From the NCBI GenBank assembly GCA_003508835.1, contig PUFA01000034.1:5916501-5980500 (forward strand): a stretch of 64,000 bases of DNA. The letters run 5' to 3'. Positions 32,960-46,270 of this stretch are shown here, one piece after another. Each line of letters begins with the position of its first letter. Position 1 is the stretch's first letter. The stretch comes from Eonycteris spelaea (Eukaryota; Chordata; Mammalia; Chiroptera; Pteropodidae). Both the position numbers and the translations under genes were made by a program. The notes beneath the pieces were generated by a model. The model was not told the origin of the DNA. It did no database searches and saw only the letters and a list, made by a program, of their open reading frames with translations.

Positions 32960-33380
32960 TAAAATAATTTGTTCATTCCCTATGGTCACTGGTGCCAAGT
33001 TTAAACTCATCGGCCTGACATACGAGGCTTTTGGTATTTTGGTCCCCACTATTCATCCTGCCTCAGAAGCTACTGGTCACCCCTGAGTTCCCTTTCACAT
33101 TCCTGGGCTTTTCCACACGGTCCTTCTTTGGCCCAAATGCCCACGTCCGTACCCGCTTCCTCAGCTAGGCAAAGCGCTCCTCATCCTGGAGCAGTTTAAA
33201 GGTTATCTCTACCTGGAAGAGCACGTCCCTAAGTCCCTGGGTCCTGGGTCCTTAGATGCTTTCTCTTCTGTCCGGTGCTCTTATAACACATACCTAATTG
33301 CATTGTCATTATTTGTTTACATGATTTCTCCACCACCTGACAAAGCTGCTAACAGGAAGCCACAGTTTTTGACTTGTCTC
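32960..33380 (+). repeat. L2-like LINE 3' fragment
   Basis: 'gccaagtttaaactcatcggcctgacatacgaggct', 'ttcccctttcacattcctgggc'-like text and 'gcttcctcagctaggcaaagcgctcctcatcctg...ggttatctctacctgg' resemble the L2 3' part. Decayed. Confidence 0.5.
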
Positions 33381-35044
33381 TATGTTCTTAATAAAGGGGA
33401 CATGGAGCAGTGGTGGCATGAGGGGTGTAGTTCTCCCAGGGAGAAAATTGTCCCCTTAGCTGTATGCTGACTTACTGGGCCTCTGGGTAAGAGTCCATGT
33501 ACATGGAAAGGTATAAGAGTAATAGGACAAATGCCCTTTCCTCTACTACCCGATGTAAGAAACAGCACATTACAAATACAGTGGAAGTTTCATGTTTTTC
33601 TGAATCTTCAATTAAGTGTGTTCTATAAAACTGCTTTATTCCAAGGAACTGAACAAGCAGCACTCTGTCCTGCTCTGGTCCATGCATAGAAGTGTAGCTG
33701 TGGAAATTGAAATGGTGAGATTCAGTCTTCGGCAAGTACAGGAAATCAGAAGGAGAAGCTACCAGGCCCCAGGGAATTTGTAGAAATCTTGGGCAGAATT
33801 TGGATTTCCCATGGATTTGAGATGGCATTCAAAGAATTTCAAGTAGTTTTAAACCTCAAAGGACAGGATACTTCTAGCTAGCATTGGGGCTACAATCGTA
33901 AATAGTAGCTGCTCAATAAATGTTGACTATGTGAAAAGATAGATAACTTTATGTTAAATACATAAAGTTGGTGGTAGGTATAACTTATATAACTATATAA
34001 GATATATAACTATTACTAAAGCAGCAAAAGAAGTTTAAAACGAAACTGGGCAAATGTCAAAAATAACAATTCTTCATGGCACTGAAGACAGATATGGATA
34101 GATAAGCATATAAATATAATGACAACTGGAGTGAGACATCATACAAAAATAAACAAGGAAGTGTAAGCTATGTCTCTGGAAAAACAAACATTTGGACATT
34201 TTAGACATTTCGACGATTGACTGAATTTTTCTTCTCCTCCAGATGACTAATGCTGAGTAAATAAAATTTTACGAGCAGATAAACGAGAAAGCCATGGGTG
34301 AATTAGCCAGAGTCTTTAGGATTAGCGGTGGGGGTGGGGCTGGGGAGGGATCCACGAGCTGGCAGACTGTAGAATTATAAATAGGAAGGACACCAAGAAG
34401 AGAGTAAATGCATGAGTAGAAAAGCAGAGTAAGTGGAAAAGGCAAAGGCGAGGTAGAAATAATGAGTCAGAAAACAAATTTCATCCTTCGCTCTTCTATA
34501 TTAGATCAGAAGATGAGAAATTCTGCTCAATGGTGATGTTTGTTGATGTCTGGTGATGTGGTATGTGTAGGAACACAAAATGATATGAGAAATGGAATTT
34601 TTATTAATTCTGTATTTTTGAATACAAAATACAAGTAGGCAAAAATCATATAATTTAGAATGCAAAGCAATTGGAATTCAAGTCACTACATTTCTAAATT
34701 TTAAGCATCTTTTAAACCACTTAGAGATAATTATATTTACACACTTTCGCTTGCTTTTCTCTCAAAATTGAAAATGTCTTTTGGTGTTGCTAAAATAGAG
34801 TTTGTTCAACTCGGATCAACGAAGCAGGCATCTAGATAGCTCGCTTCACTGTTGGTTTTGGAAGGAAACTACAGAAAGAACAACAAAAGTGCATTTAAGA
34901 TAGTTTTCTTAAGATAGGATGTAATCGGTATCATATCCTAATAAAAATGCAGTGCTTTTACATGACATGTTTTCAAATGTGCAATTGTGTTTAGAAAAAC
35001 CTAAAAGAGGGTTTAGCTTTCTGGCAAGTTCAAAATAATGATAT

Positions 35045-35240
35045 ATATTAGAATATGCACATACACACATATACAAACATATACACACATACACCCATAC
35101 GTACACACATATACATACATATATTATACACACATATACATTCATATACACATATACATAACATACATATACATGCACACACACTTGTACACATATACAC
35201 ACACATACACATACGCGCGCACACACACACACACACGTAT
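35045..35240 (+). repeat. Compound (CA/TA)n microsatellite
   Basis: About 200 bp of ATACACAC and ATATACAT units, with a short CGCGC interruption near 35214. All six frames look open because stop codons are absent in CA repeats; these are not genes. Confidence 0.92.
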
Positions 35241-36423
35241 ATGCAGACCTGTAAAATGGTGCCTGTCTGTCCTTTAATATGACCTTGGCAGTCTGGTCTA
35301 ATCCAAGCAGCAATGTTGTGCATTATACAATGTTGACATTCAGTCACATTCAGGTATTTCCAAAGTCATTAACTCTGGGAGTTTGCATGTGTATTTTAAT
35401 GGGTGAATGTGATTATCACAGCAGAGCTGAGACCATCTTCAGCTCTCCAGCAAGCACAGCCTTGTTTGCAAAAACATTCTGCACGGTGGAACCAGCAAAG
35501 CCAATAACGTCCAAAATAATGCCGAACTTTCAGGCCTCCACATGTTAATACTTTATCTCCAAAGAAAAATACTTAGGTCTCGTCAGAGACTATGGTGATC
35601 AGGTTCTGTATGAATACATTTTTCTTGAACGATTATCTCTACTGTTGAATTCAGTTGCTGAAACCAAAAATTCCATATCTGAATCTTTGCATGGTAAGGA
35701 AACTGCTAGATAACACATTGATAATTTTCACAATTTACAGCTTCCCTGGAAAAAGGGAGGAAGACCCCTAAAGCAAACATCATGGAGTGATGATACACTA
35801 AGCTTTATTTTTTCCTGTCTGATATCAGTTTTTGCTATAGTCCACATCTATGAACTATGGCTCCCAGCAAAAACCCAAATAAGACAGGGCTATAGCCAAG
35901 AAAACATCATGGTTAAAATCAAGATGAGCTATTACAAATGTTTAAAATCAGCAGAGGCACCTTCACAATGCACATACCTGCTGCTTGGTGAATCACATGC
36001 TTACACATTGCTTGCTTAGCAGAGCAAAGTGGCTGATGTCAGTGTAGACATAAAAGCTCACTAAACTATTTTTGATTATTAAAAGGAGTCTCATTTGGAC
36101 CCAGTGTTGTTGGGAAATGTGAAATATTCTACAAAGTGTAATTTCTAGATGACTAAAGTTGAAGCCTAAAAGTGACCCAGTTTTAATCATCTGTTGTTGT
36201 ATTACATGCTCCTCTGCTTTTGTAAATATATTGTAAGTGACATAATCCTCCCTTTCTAAACACTTGCTGTCACTGTCAACACTTTTGTGCTGTGCTGGAT
36301 TCTTGGCACAAAACTGGTGATTAAGAAATATTTGTTGGGTGATGCTGTTACACGTATAGAGATATTTGCCTGTATATTGTTTGATTGCAGGATGGTGGTA
36401 CATGGTTTCAATTGTTAGATATG

Positions 36424-36424
<1 letters not shown>

Positions 36425-36461
<37 letters not shown>
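36425..36461. repeat. Poly-T run of 37
   Basis: An uninterrupted T37. No identifiable retrocopy or target-site duplication flanks it on the right, so it is annotated only as a homopolymer. Confidence 0.9.
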
Positions 36462-36463
<2 letters not shown>

Positions 36464-36819
36464 AGGAGACTTGTTTTGTGGGATTGGAGTCTCTTCTTTC
36501 TACTGTTGGTTTCTAGTCTATAGCTCTCTGTACCATTTCCCACATTTCTAATTGTTTCGTCTATACTATTGATTAAGAAATCAGGCAACTAAAGTTTGGT
36601 AGAATTGTTTATAAATTCAGAATAAAGAGACTCTGGGTAAGGTCTGAAGCCTCAATGATAAACAAAGTTCAAGAGCTTTGTAGCATTGTCCTGGTTTTTG
36701 ATTATCTTCTAGATAATTGAAAGTGTTAGGTAAGGGTGGAGTTAATATAACTAATGAGTAAACATTACAATAAAATCTAAACAGTCATACCTTAAACGCC
36801 CTATTATTCTTTTTTAAAA

Positions 36820-37165
36820 AGAATAAGTTTTTCATTGTGGTGAAAACATACATAAAATAAAATTCACCGTTTTCACCATTTTTAAGTGTACAGTTCAGTC
36901 GTTTTAAGTACATTCACACTGTGGTGCAACCAATCTCCTGAACTCTTTTCATCTTGCAAAACTGAAACTCTGGCCCCACTAAACAGCTCCACATCCCACC
37001 CTCCCCCCCATACCCCTGACAACCACCGTTCTTTCTGTCTCTATGAATCTGATGACTCTAGTTACCCCATATAAGTGGATTCATACATTATGTCTTTTTT
37101 TGTGATTGGCTTATTTCACTTAGCATAAGGTCCTCTAGAGTCATCTATGCTGTAGCATGTAAACG
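36820..37165 (-). mobile_element. L1MA/L1MB 3' end fragment (inverted)
   Basis: 'cattgtggtgaaaacatacataaaataaaattcacc', 'gtacagttcagtcg', 'cacactgtggtgcaaccaatctcc', 'ctgtctctatgaatctgatgactctagttacc' and 'gcttatttcacttagcataaggtcctctag' match inverted old L1 3' UTR. Confidence 0.85.
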
Positions 37166-37479
37166 GTCTCTTACTTATTTTATCAGAATTAAAATTTTAA
37201 TATCAAAAGAGTAACACAAACATCTATCACTGAAAGCCAAGGTCATGAAATGCATACCTACACATATGATGCTAGGAAAACCTGAGAGAGTATAAATCTG
37301 CCCATAAAACAAACAAGATTTTATAAAGGGTTGATTACCTGCATTATGACTTACCAGCACAGTGGAAGATTACGGCAACACATAAAAAGATGAGTCAGAG
37401 TCATATGTATTATGTTGGAAAGAAGATATGATATTAAGTGAAAAAAATCAGTCGCTAAACAGTATGATAATATTTTTGT

Positions 37480-37655
37480 ATGAAACATATATGTATATGC
37501 ATAGAAATTCTGGAAGTATACGCACAGAGCAGTTAAAAATGGTGATCTCTGGGGGTGAGATTATCATGACTTTCATATTTGACTTTTTATTTTCTTGGAT
37601 TGTTTTAAATTTTTTGGATGTCTATTACTTCATAATCAGAAAAAGAAACAATAAC
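37480..37655 (+). repeat. Probable L1 tail fragment
   Basis: 'gtgatctctgggggtgagattatcatgactttcatatttgac', then 'ttttggatgtctattacttcataatcagaaaaa', resembles a common interspersed-repeat 3' tail. Class uncertain. Confidence 0.4.
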
Positions 37656-38904
37656 AATTTTTAAAAGTAAATGATGGTGATGACAGAATGGTAAACTGTT
37701 TATTTACAAAAATGAAAGATAAAAATTTATTGCTGAGAAAAGTGTATGTTTTATGTTAGGTTTATGTTAATTTTTCATTTCAATTCTACATGCTAAGCCA
37801 ATTAAACAAACAAAAAAATCTAATGTAAGTTTCAGACATTCAAGAATGAATCAGTCTGAAAACAAATATTTTCAGGTACACTTCATTTTTGTGGAGTAGC
37901 CCTGAGGCAATGATGTGATAAGAAAGTTCTTAAGGCAGACACCCAGACTATAAAGCTCTATGAGTTTATAAGAAGGCTCTTCAGAACATGAGACGCTAAA
38001 TAAATGAGGAGGAAGCTAACAATACCTGTGACCTTATTTCAAAGGACTCGGCCGCAAGTCTCAAGTTCTCCACACACAAATCTTTGAAATGTTTTTCACT
38101 TTACCCAGTCAGGGCCTAGAATTCATAATGAACAGGTATTTGAAGAATGGAAAGCCAGTCATGCCCAGAGATAGCATTAGACTGTGAAGTGTTTTTATAG
38201 GCCTGGCTTAAGGAATAAAAATGAAAAACACAGCTCTGGATGTGCTCTATAGTGATCTGGGTTTAGAGCAAGAAAGAGAAAAAGTTCTGATGCTAAGCTA
38301 TCACAAAAATGTGACTTCCTTTAAAATGTGTAAAATACAAACAACATATGTCTGAACCAGAGAATATACAAATGACAAAATCCCCATCATAGAGGACTTC
38401 TCAGTAGATCTTGGGACTATTAATGGCATGTCTGATATGTTCAGAGTTATAATATACTTGGGTTTAAAGATGCTCTAAGAATAAATCAATGCAACTTTTT
38501 AATTTTTAAATAAAGAAAAAGTGTAATGTATATGAATAACCCTGCTTTCAGTGTGCATATTTATGGAATTATAATACACAGATGTTGTATTTTACTAAAT
38601 TATTGAGAATTTACACATCAATTATCATTCCTGATTTTGTAGTTTGGAAACTAAGAGTTCCTGGGAATATAGATTTTTCAATGTGTGGAAGATGAAATGA
38701 ACCAGACTCTCATTTATTAAGCCATCTTCAGAATTGATTCTCAAAATATAGTGTTAGTTTCTTTCTAGCAACATCTGTGGTTGCTTCTAAAATTCAATCG
38801 AAATGTTTGTTCCATTGAGGCTCTAATTTTATTTTCATATGCTTCTTATTTCCAAAAAGGCAGAAATGAGAATTTACATCTCTTAGGTGTGGTTTAGAAC
38901 AGGG

Positions 38905-39118
38905 TAGAAATTCAGCCCGCAGGGCAAATCTGGTCCAGCACCTGTTTGTGCATGTCTCTCAGGCTAAGAAATGTTTTACATCTTTAGATGTAAAGCATTA
39001 TGAGCCTTTCCAGGAGTACGGTTACTCAGATTGTTGAAGACATTACTTCTTGACCCACAAAGCCTAAAATATTTACTTTCTGACTTCCAGAAAAAGTTTG
39101 CTGACCCTTGGTATAGAG
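38905..39118 (+). repeat. hAT-Charlie-type DNA transposon
   Basis: Starts 'cagcccgcagggcaaatctgg' and ends 'aagtttgctgacccttgg', the inverted counterpart of the '(c)cagggtcagcaaa' terminus. Same broad family as 28575-28700. Confidence 0.72.
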
Positions 39119-39859
39119 TAGAAAGAACTGGAACTAGACAGAGAGCAAGAAGACTTGAGTTGCTTTTCAGAATGTTATCTTGGCCTGATTAAGTATCCTC
39201 TCCGGGTTTCCATACTCTTATAACACATGGGGTCTCTCTTAATTAATTCTAGTTGTGTTTCATGGTACACTGTCGCTATTTAAGACAGTCTAACAAATCT
39301 CATTTGCATAGCACCCAGAGACTAGCACTGTGACCTTGATTTGCTTGGAGGAAGACAGCTGGGTCAGGATGAAAGGAAGTAATTATGGTGTTTACAAGTT
39401 TCTAAATGTCAAAACAAAAAGTTTGACCAGAACAGGTTTGTTTATGAATGGCCAAGGCTATTCTGATTGAGTTAAGAACCATCTTTCTTACAAGGGTCTT
39501 GAGTTTTACTTCGAAAGGGTATATGTCTCCAAACAGACAATAGGGGCAACATCATTTTTATGCTGAAACCTCTCAATTGCTTTCACCAGGACCCTACAAA
39601 TGGCAGATATTCACCCCACACTATGGCCTGACATCTGAGGCCCCAGAGTGAGAGCTGAGAATGTTCTTTTATGTAAGACAAAAACAAATGCACCAGGCAT
39701 GGCCCAGAGCCACACAAATGAGCCGCACCATTGTAAAATGTTTATGGAAGTGTAATAGGCCTTAATAGCCAAAGCACATTTGAATAAAAGCACCAGATGG
39801 GTAACGTGCTGTTCTAGATTTTAAGAGCTGTTACAGAAAACTATAATAAGGAAGACACT

Positions 39860-41180
39860 GTGGTGTTGGTGCAGAGATGACAAATAGACGGATGGAACAA
39901 CGTAGAGAACCTAAAAATAGACCTGGCATATATAAAAACCTTCTATATGACAGGAGCAGCACTATTGATCCCTGGGGAAAGGTAGGCTGTTTGATACATG
40001 GTGCTGAGTCAATAGGTCGTCCATATAGAAACCAATACAAGACTTCTCCAACTCGTTCCTTACAAAGGGTCAATGCCAATGGGACTAAGCACTCGATGAA
40101 AAATACAAGTCTAAACTTTCAGAAGAATATTTGAGAATGTGTCTTTACGACATAGAGATAGTGAAGGATATCTTAAGATGCAAAAGCAACAGATTAAAAA
40201 GGGAAAGATTATCAATTCTACCATATTAAAATGAAAAAAAGGTTTCTCGAAAAATACTATAAAGAGAATGAAGACATAATTCATAAACTGGGATAAAATA
40301 TGTTCAACATGGAAAACCAACAAAAAATTAGTATTCCAGGAATCAAAAAGAAAAAGACAAAACAATGAACCACAGATATGACCAGTTGTTTTACAGAGAA
40401 GGGAACGCACACCGTCCATAAACACATACGAACATGCTCAAAGCCATCAATAATCAGCACAACCGGCAATCTAATCCAAACCCAGATCTGGCTTCCCACA
40501 TACGATTTTGGCAAAAATTAAAGGTGAGTTTCAGACAGGCAAAAATTAAGTCCAACCTCAAACTCTGGTGAGGAGAAAAGACAGCAAAATCCTCAGCTCC
40601 TCCAGGAACAGACTGTGAACTGTTTTCCTACACGAATGTTGCATTTCCTAATTAAGGTGAACATGTGCACGCCCCACCCCACAGCAACCCCACACCTAGG
40701 ATACTCCCTGCGGGCCTGCCACACATGCCCCGGCACAAATGTACGAACATGTCCACAGCAGTTTTGTTCATAATAGAAAAAAACAGAAAATCTCCACATA
40801 TACTTTAATGCAGAATGGAAAAATATAGTTTGTTCCATTTATAGAACGGGATATTATATAGCAATGAAATGAAGAAACTACAGCTTTTACCATTAATGAG
40901 GACTTAAAAAACACATGTAGAGTGAAAAAAGCATATTGCAGCAAATGCATTTAGTATGATACCATTTACATTGAGTTCAAAACTAACACATTTGTTTGTT
41001 TAGGAATACACACACACACACACACACATACATATATAACATAAAGAAAAATAAGGAAATAATTAACATAAAATTCCAGATTGCATTCAGTGGTGGCGAG
41101 ACTGTGGGATGGGAACATATCATGGTAGATTACATGAGTTTCAAATGCACTGGTGATGTACCTATATCTTAAGGTACGCA
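39860..41180 (+). mobile_element. Decayed LINE-1 fragment (ORF2 C-terminal region to 3' UTR)
   Basis: 'gacctggcatatataaaaacctt', 'tccctggggaaaggtaggctgtttgatacatgg', 'catgaaaaatac'-type text, 'aagccatcaataatcagca' and 'gttgttccatttatagaacgggatattatatagcaatgaaatgaag' follow the L1 ORF2 end and 3' UTR. A (CA)n run sits at 41007-41028. Many frame breaks. Confidence 0.72.
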
Positions 41181-41399
41181 CACATATATGTAAGCCTGGT
41201 TATTTTTGTACTCTTTATGCTGTGCGTATACAGTATGCACATTCTTTTATATGTATGTTGCACCTGATAATGGAGGATAGCTTTGCAGTGCTTGTTACAG
41301 ACCTACAAGAACACTCTGGAACCTTTGTCTCCATTCTACAACAATAGTTAACACAGGTTTGGGTTCAGTTCAGTGATGGCCCAAAGGTAGTCAGACTCA

Positions 41400-41590
41400 C
41401 AGGTACAAATTATGTAGCGTTTTACTGTGTACCTGGCATGGTATTAAGCACTTACTTACAGTAACTCATTGAGAATGTGGTATTATTATTCCCAATTTAC
41501 AGACAAGAAAACTGAGGTAAGAGAGATTAAGTAATTGCCTAACATTTCAGTTACTCAGCTTCAATCTTTCAAGCAGTTGAGGGTTGGTCA
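41400..41590 (-). repeat. MIR SINE (inverted)
   Basis: 'ctggcatggtattaagcacttacttacagtaactcatt', 'attattattcccaatttacagacaagaaaactgaggtaag' and 'taagtaattgcctaac' are reverse-complement MIR. Confidence 0.8.
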
Positions 41591-41940
41591 GGACATATCC
41601 ATATAAAAAAGATAACAAGCAGAACCAGGGTAATGGGAATTAGCATAGTGCTGGCGACTCACCATGTTGGTGACATACGACCATGGTTAGCAGGGCTGCT
41701 TTTTCTCAAGACATAGTTTGTGTTGTTCAAAAATAGCTGGTTTAGGCCTAAAATTAGGTCCTCAAAGTTTGTTTTTAATGCTCTCCTTCCTCTCTGCTTT
41801 TCCTTGGGAATTCTCCAACTTTATCCTCTTCTCCTCCATCCATGAACATTTTAGGTAAAACAATTTTAATGCATTAGAAATATTTGACACCAGGTTCTTT
41901 TGCTTCTTGCTTGTCTCCTGTTTCTTTATTTTGTTTGTTT

Positions 41941-41947
41941 GTCTTTG

Positions 41948-42031
<84 letters not shown>
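41941..42031 (+). repeat. (TCTG)n(TC)n microsatellite
   Basis: About 90 bp of CT dinucleotides with a CTGTCT start. The 144-aa minus and 71-aa plus reading frames over it are artefacts. Confidence 0.93.
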
Positions 42032-42034
<3 letters not shown>

Positions 42035-43769
42035 GTGTGCATGTGTACTTGCTCTTCTTCCTACAACTTTGCTTAGGTAACTTCTACATACATATGTGAA
42101 TGTCAGAGAGAGGAGAGAAGAGGTAGGGAAGTAAATAAGAAGTGAAGAGAGAGAAGTACTGGAAGAGATATTTATTTTGATGTTACTAAAATGCACGTCC
42201 TAGTGTGTGTTTGATTTTTATTTTACGCCTGGGTGATGAGGCAGTCCATTTATATGGTGTTATTATCTTTTTTGTTGTTTTTCTAGAACTTTTCTGCTAA
42301 GGCACCAAGAAGTTCTTTTAATTTTGGAAGCTTGGGGTGAAAGGCAAGGGATGACAAGACACTTCTCTTATGACATCTGGCATCTTGCTGTTTTATTTAG
42401 TTAGGGTCCCTGTCTCTATTTAGGTTCCCTGTCTTATTCTACCTAATCACATAAAAGTTCCTTGAAAGTGGAGGCCCACTCTGTATCTGAATAACATTTA
42501 AAGCTCATGAAACTCTTAAGAAAACATTTTGAACATAGTAAGATTTCAAAAAATAGTTATTGGATTGAGTTGTATTCTACCATGAGTTTCAACCATTATC
42601 AGACAGAATACAGCACTATCATGGATAAATATTGAAGTAATTTGATTACTTCCATGTTATTTTTAATTTTAATTAACAATAATTTCAGTTGTAAATAAAT
42701 TCTCTAGAAAATGTGTATATCTCTGGGATTATTTACAACTATCAAAGTAATTTTCAATATAAAATGTCAATTATGTAACTAGGGGTATAATAAAAACATG
42801 TATGTCCTGAGGTATTAAAAACAAATTCTCCTATATTGTAAAGTAATAGCATAATGTTTGTGATATTGCAGAGACTACCAATCTAGAAGACTAGAATTTT
42901 GTTATTAGGTTAGCCTTAACATATAGATAAGGTTGTTTAAAACTATAAATTAAAAAAAAAAACTATGTATTAGTCCTCTAAATTTTAATACATGTGGAAA
43001 TATTATACTATTTTTGTAAAGCAACCAAATCTACATTTCTGTCTAAAGAAACTTCTGTTTCTTATTTGGAATATAATCTAATATCTCCATAATTTTTATT
43101 TACACACCTTAAAAGGTGAACCAAAAGGACAAATGAATCCAGTTTTTAATCACTGCTGTTGCACCAATATGCAAATCTAGGCACTGAGTACCCTACATAC
43201 GACTGGACTAGTTGTTACTCAGATATGCTAGAAATATTAAAAACTGGCTTGACCTTGTGTTTATAAGTGCACACACATTCACAAACATGCTTGACCTTAC
43301 AAGTTTTCATTCTGAGGATCCAGACACACAGAAAACAGTTTAGATTCCCTCATTAAACATTTCCCTGATTAAGTAGGGAAACTACATCTAAACAACTTAA
43401 GAGACCAAGTGTAGTTGAAGAAAGTCTAAGGATAAAATGTGAAAATCCCTGGATTCTTGGTCCTGTGTGCAGCTAGAAAATTGTTGGGTAACAGGATTAA
43501 GCTAAGAAAGAGGCATTCATAAGGAAAATGCCAACAAGAAATTCTGTTAGCCTGTCTCTAGAAACTCAAAAATTCTGTATTTTTGAGCCATCATTTACAG
43601 TAGATTAAGTAATGTTTGTGAGAGTCCCTAGGATTATACTAAAAAGGAAGAGGGGAGGGGAAAGGGACAAAAAAAAATGAGGTAGAAGGAAAGAGGGAGA
43701 GAAATAAAAGATAAGCAAGAAAAGACCATAATGAAAGTGATAGCGAGTGGTGCCTAAAAGTAATATTGA

Positions 43770-43935
43770 ACATTCATGTGCCGAGCATTGTTCTAATTAT
43801 GCTATTTTTATTAACTCATTTAATCCTTACAACATATTATAGATTAAAAAAAAAAAACCGAGGCACAGAGAGACTAATTTTCCCAAGGCCATCAGCTAGT
43901 AAATAATGGATCTTGGACTTGAATCCAGGTAGCTT
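43770..43935 (-). repeat. MIR SINE (inverted)
   Basis: 'gccgagcattgttctaatta', 'ttaactcatttaatccttacaac', 'ccgaggcacagagagac' and 'gaatccaggtagct' are reverse-complement MIR. Confidence 0.82.
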
Positions 43936-46029
43936 AGATCTCTTATGTGTTATCAGGATGCCGCCCAAGGATAATTGTGCTATTAATTGCTGTTTTTGTG
44001 AAGAATGTCAGCTCCCTACCACTGGGGATTTTGTTTTATTTTTTTACTACTCCACCCCAGGTTCTATTTAAGACTGAACGTGAGTTGGTGAATATTTATT
44101 AAGCCTTTACTATGTGCCTGGCTCTGGGCTAGCTGCTGAAGACCCAGAAGTGAGCATCCCGCACTCAAGAAGCTTGCGTTCTAGGGAATGTGCTTGCTAT
44201 GTCATAAATATTTGTGAAATATTGTTGCTGAAAATAAAATGAACTAGGAGATAAAAATGGACTTGATTCCTGTGGTATACGACTTTGTTTGTTTGTTTAA
44301 ATACCACCATCATCAGTCCAATACAGACAGCAAACTTTGGGTACCAAAGAAAGACAGTCATAGTTATAGAAGTCGGGGCTTCAAGAAATACCTGTAGTAG
44401 AAACGGTAACATCTGGTAAGAAGTAAAATGAAACAGGAAAAAATTCATGGGAATAGCTACAAGGAAAATGCAGACAGGTATAAATGACATGGCCCTCCGA
44501 GCACAGGTGAAATATATATTGCAGGGAAGCTAGAACTTGTTATGCCCTGATGTTAACACTGGCACCCTCACTGTTACACTGCACTAGAAGCATCAGGTCC
44601 CAATGAGTCTTTATTTAATAGTACATAGTAACACGATTATTTGGAAAGGAATTCTGCACCTGGATTTTCATGCTGCTAACCAACTTTGAAATCAAACTGC
44701 TAAAATAGAGCTTAGTACACTGGCAAATCTTGAAGTCCTTCTTACCAGCATTCAGGTTAATGGTTAAGGGCTTGTATTTAAAGTGTATTATAGTTTCCTT
44801 TCTGTACTTTAGTTAATAATATATTATCCTGCGGTGTCTGAAGAATCTGTCAAAACAGGTAATGGCAAACCAGACCAATGCCTTATTTGGGATCGGGTGT
44901 GCATAGAACTAAATGAATCTGGTTATCTGTAGTAGACAGGAGTCATTAATTTCAATTGGAGAAATACATACAATTGGAATGCTTGAGTCCCATAGATGGT
45001 TTTAAATCTCTCGTACCATTCATAATCCTGTCTATTTTACAGTTGTTTTAGACTGCTGTCTGTAGTAACATCAGGTATTACTCAGATTTTAGAATGAACT
45101 GTTTGTTTCTTTAAGCACACGACCCCACACCTTGCATTTCACAGTCTATTGAAATTCAGGCCAACTGGAAACTAATACTCGGCTTTCATTCTTTTTTGTG
45201 TGTGTGTGCCTTTGGACTTTAACTAAAACCATTGACTGAGAAGATAACCCCACATACAATGTAAGTCTGAGATGTGACAAATATGCTTTTCCAACACCAA
45301 CCCAAGTATGCTGGGTTTTTCTTCCTTCTTTTTTCTTATTTTGGATTTTGCTTTTTGATCCCACTTAACCATGTTGCTTCTATTAAACTGCTGTTAAAAT
45401 TTTACCAACAGGAGAAATACTTTTCCTCCTCAGTGGAAAACTTTTATGTTCTAAAAACTACTCATGAACTTGTAAATAGAGGATTTTTTCCCCCACAGAA
45501 AATATTCCCTTGCTCTCTACATAGATATTGTTTAACTTTTACTTTTTTGGTTCTTTCTTCTTGGAGCTGATTGGCTCTGGATTAATTGGCAGAGACCAGT
45601 CAAAGATCCAACTCAATCTAATTAAAATAAATGTATTTGTTCAAGCAAAACATTTTTTAAAAAGACTCAAGACTGTCATAATTTTTACATTAAAATTAAA
45701 TGTGGAAAACACAATTTCTAAGCTATAGTTAAGTAAATTTAAAGAAAAGATTCTTTCGAATTCTTTGAATGCTTGAAAATTTTCACAATAAAATTTTAGA
45801 AAAAATGAAAAATGAAACCAAACAAAAATAAGCAGAGTTTTGATATTCATAGTTGAACATTAAAGCCATAAACCTTACTGTGAATTAATATTATGTGATA
45901 ACTACAGAGACAAGTTAACAATTATAAAGTACAGAGAACTAAGATTCCTGCTTTTGGGACATGCGCATAGGTTTCTAGAATTTACAGTCTAGACTCCAAA
46001 CATTTTAGCCTTATTTGTACTGCTGTAGT

Positions 46030-46270
46030 AGATCAGAATATATTATCTCAGAATATGCCACTTTAGTATAAAGATTACTTTGAGCCGAAGGCAATTGAGA
46101 ACAGATACAGGAAGCACTCTCTGCCTACTTTCTATCTGTCTAAAAGTAAGGCATAAATACTCCTTGGAGGGTATTATCCTCTCTTCCATACCAGGAAAAG
46201 GAGAACAACCCTTATCACCAGAGACAGACATCACTGAGATGAGGCTGCATAAATAAATCTTAATAAATAG
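46030..46270 (+). repeat. ERV LTR, copy 3 (5' half only)
   Basis: 'agaatatgccactttagtataaagattactttgagccgaaggcaattgag', 'taaggcataaatactcc', 'cagagacagacatcactgagatgaggctgcataaata' match copies 1 and 2. It stops at about 46270, where L1 5' sequence begins. The 3' half of the LTR is not found after the L1. Confidence 0.72.

Noticed and set aside
34909..35313. 134-codon Cys/Val/Tyr-rich frame
   Set aside because: Translation of a CA/TA microsatellite; mirror frames are open on both strands.
36425..36700. Possible processed retrocopy on the minus strand ending at the T37 run
   Set aside because: No recognisable transcript sequence to the right of the run and no target-site duplication.
41762..42196. 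144-codon frame with Arg-Glu repeats
   Set aside because: Translation of a CT microsatellite.
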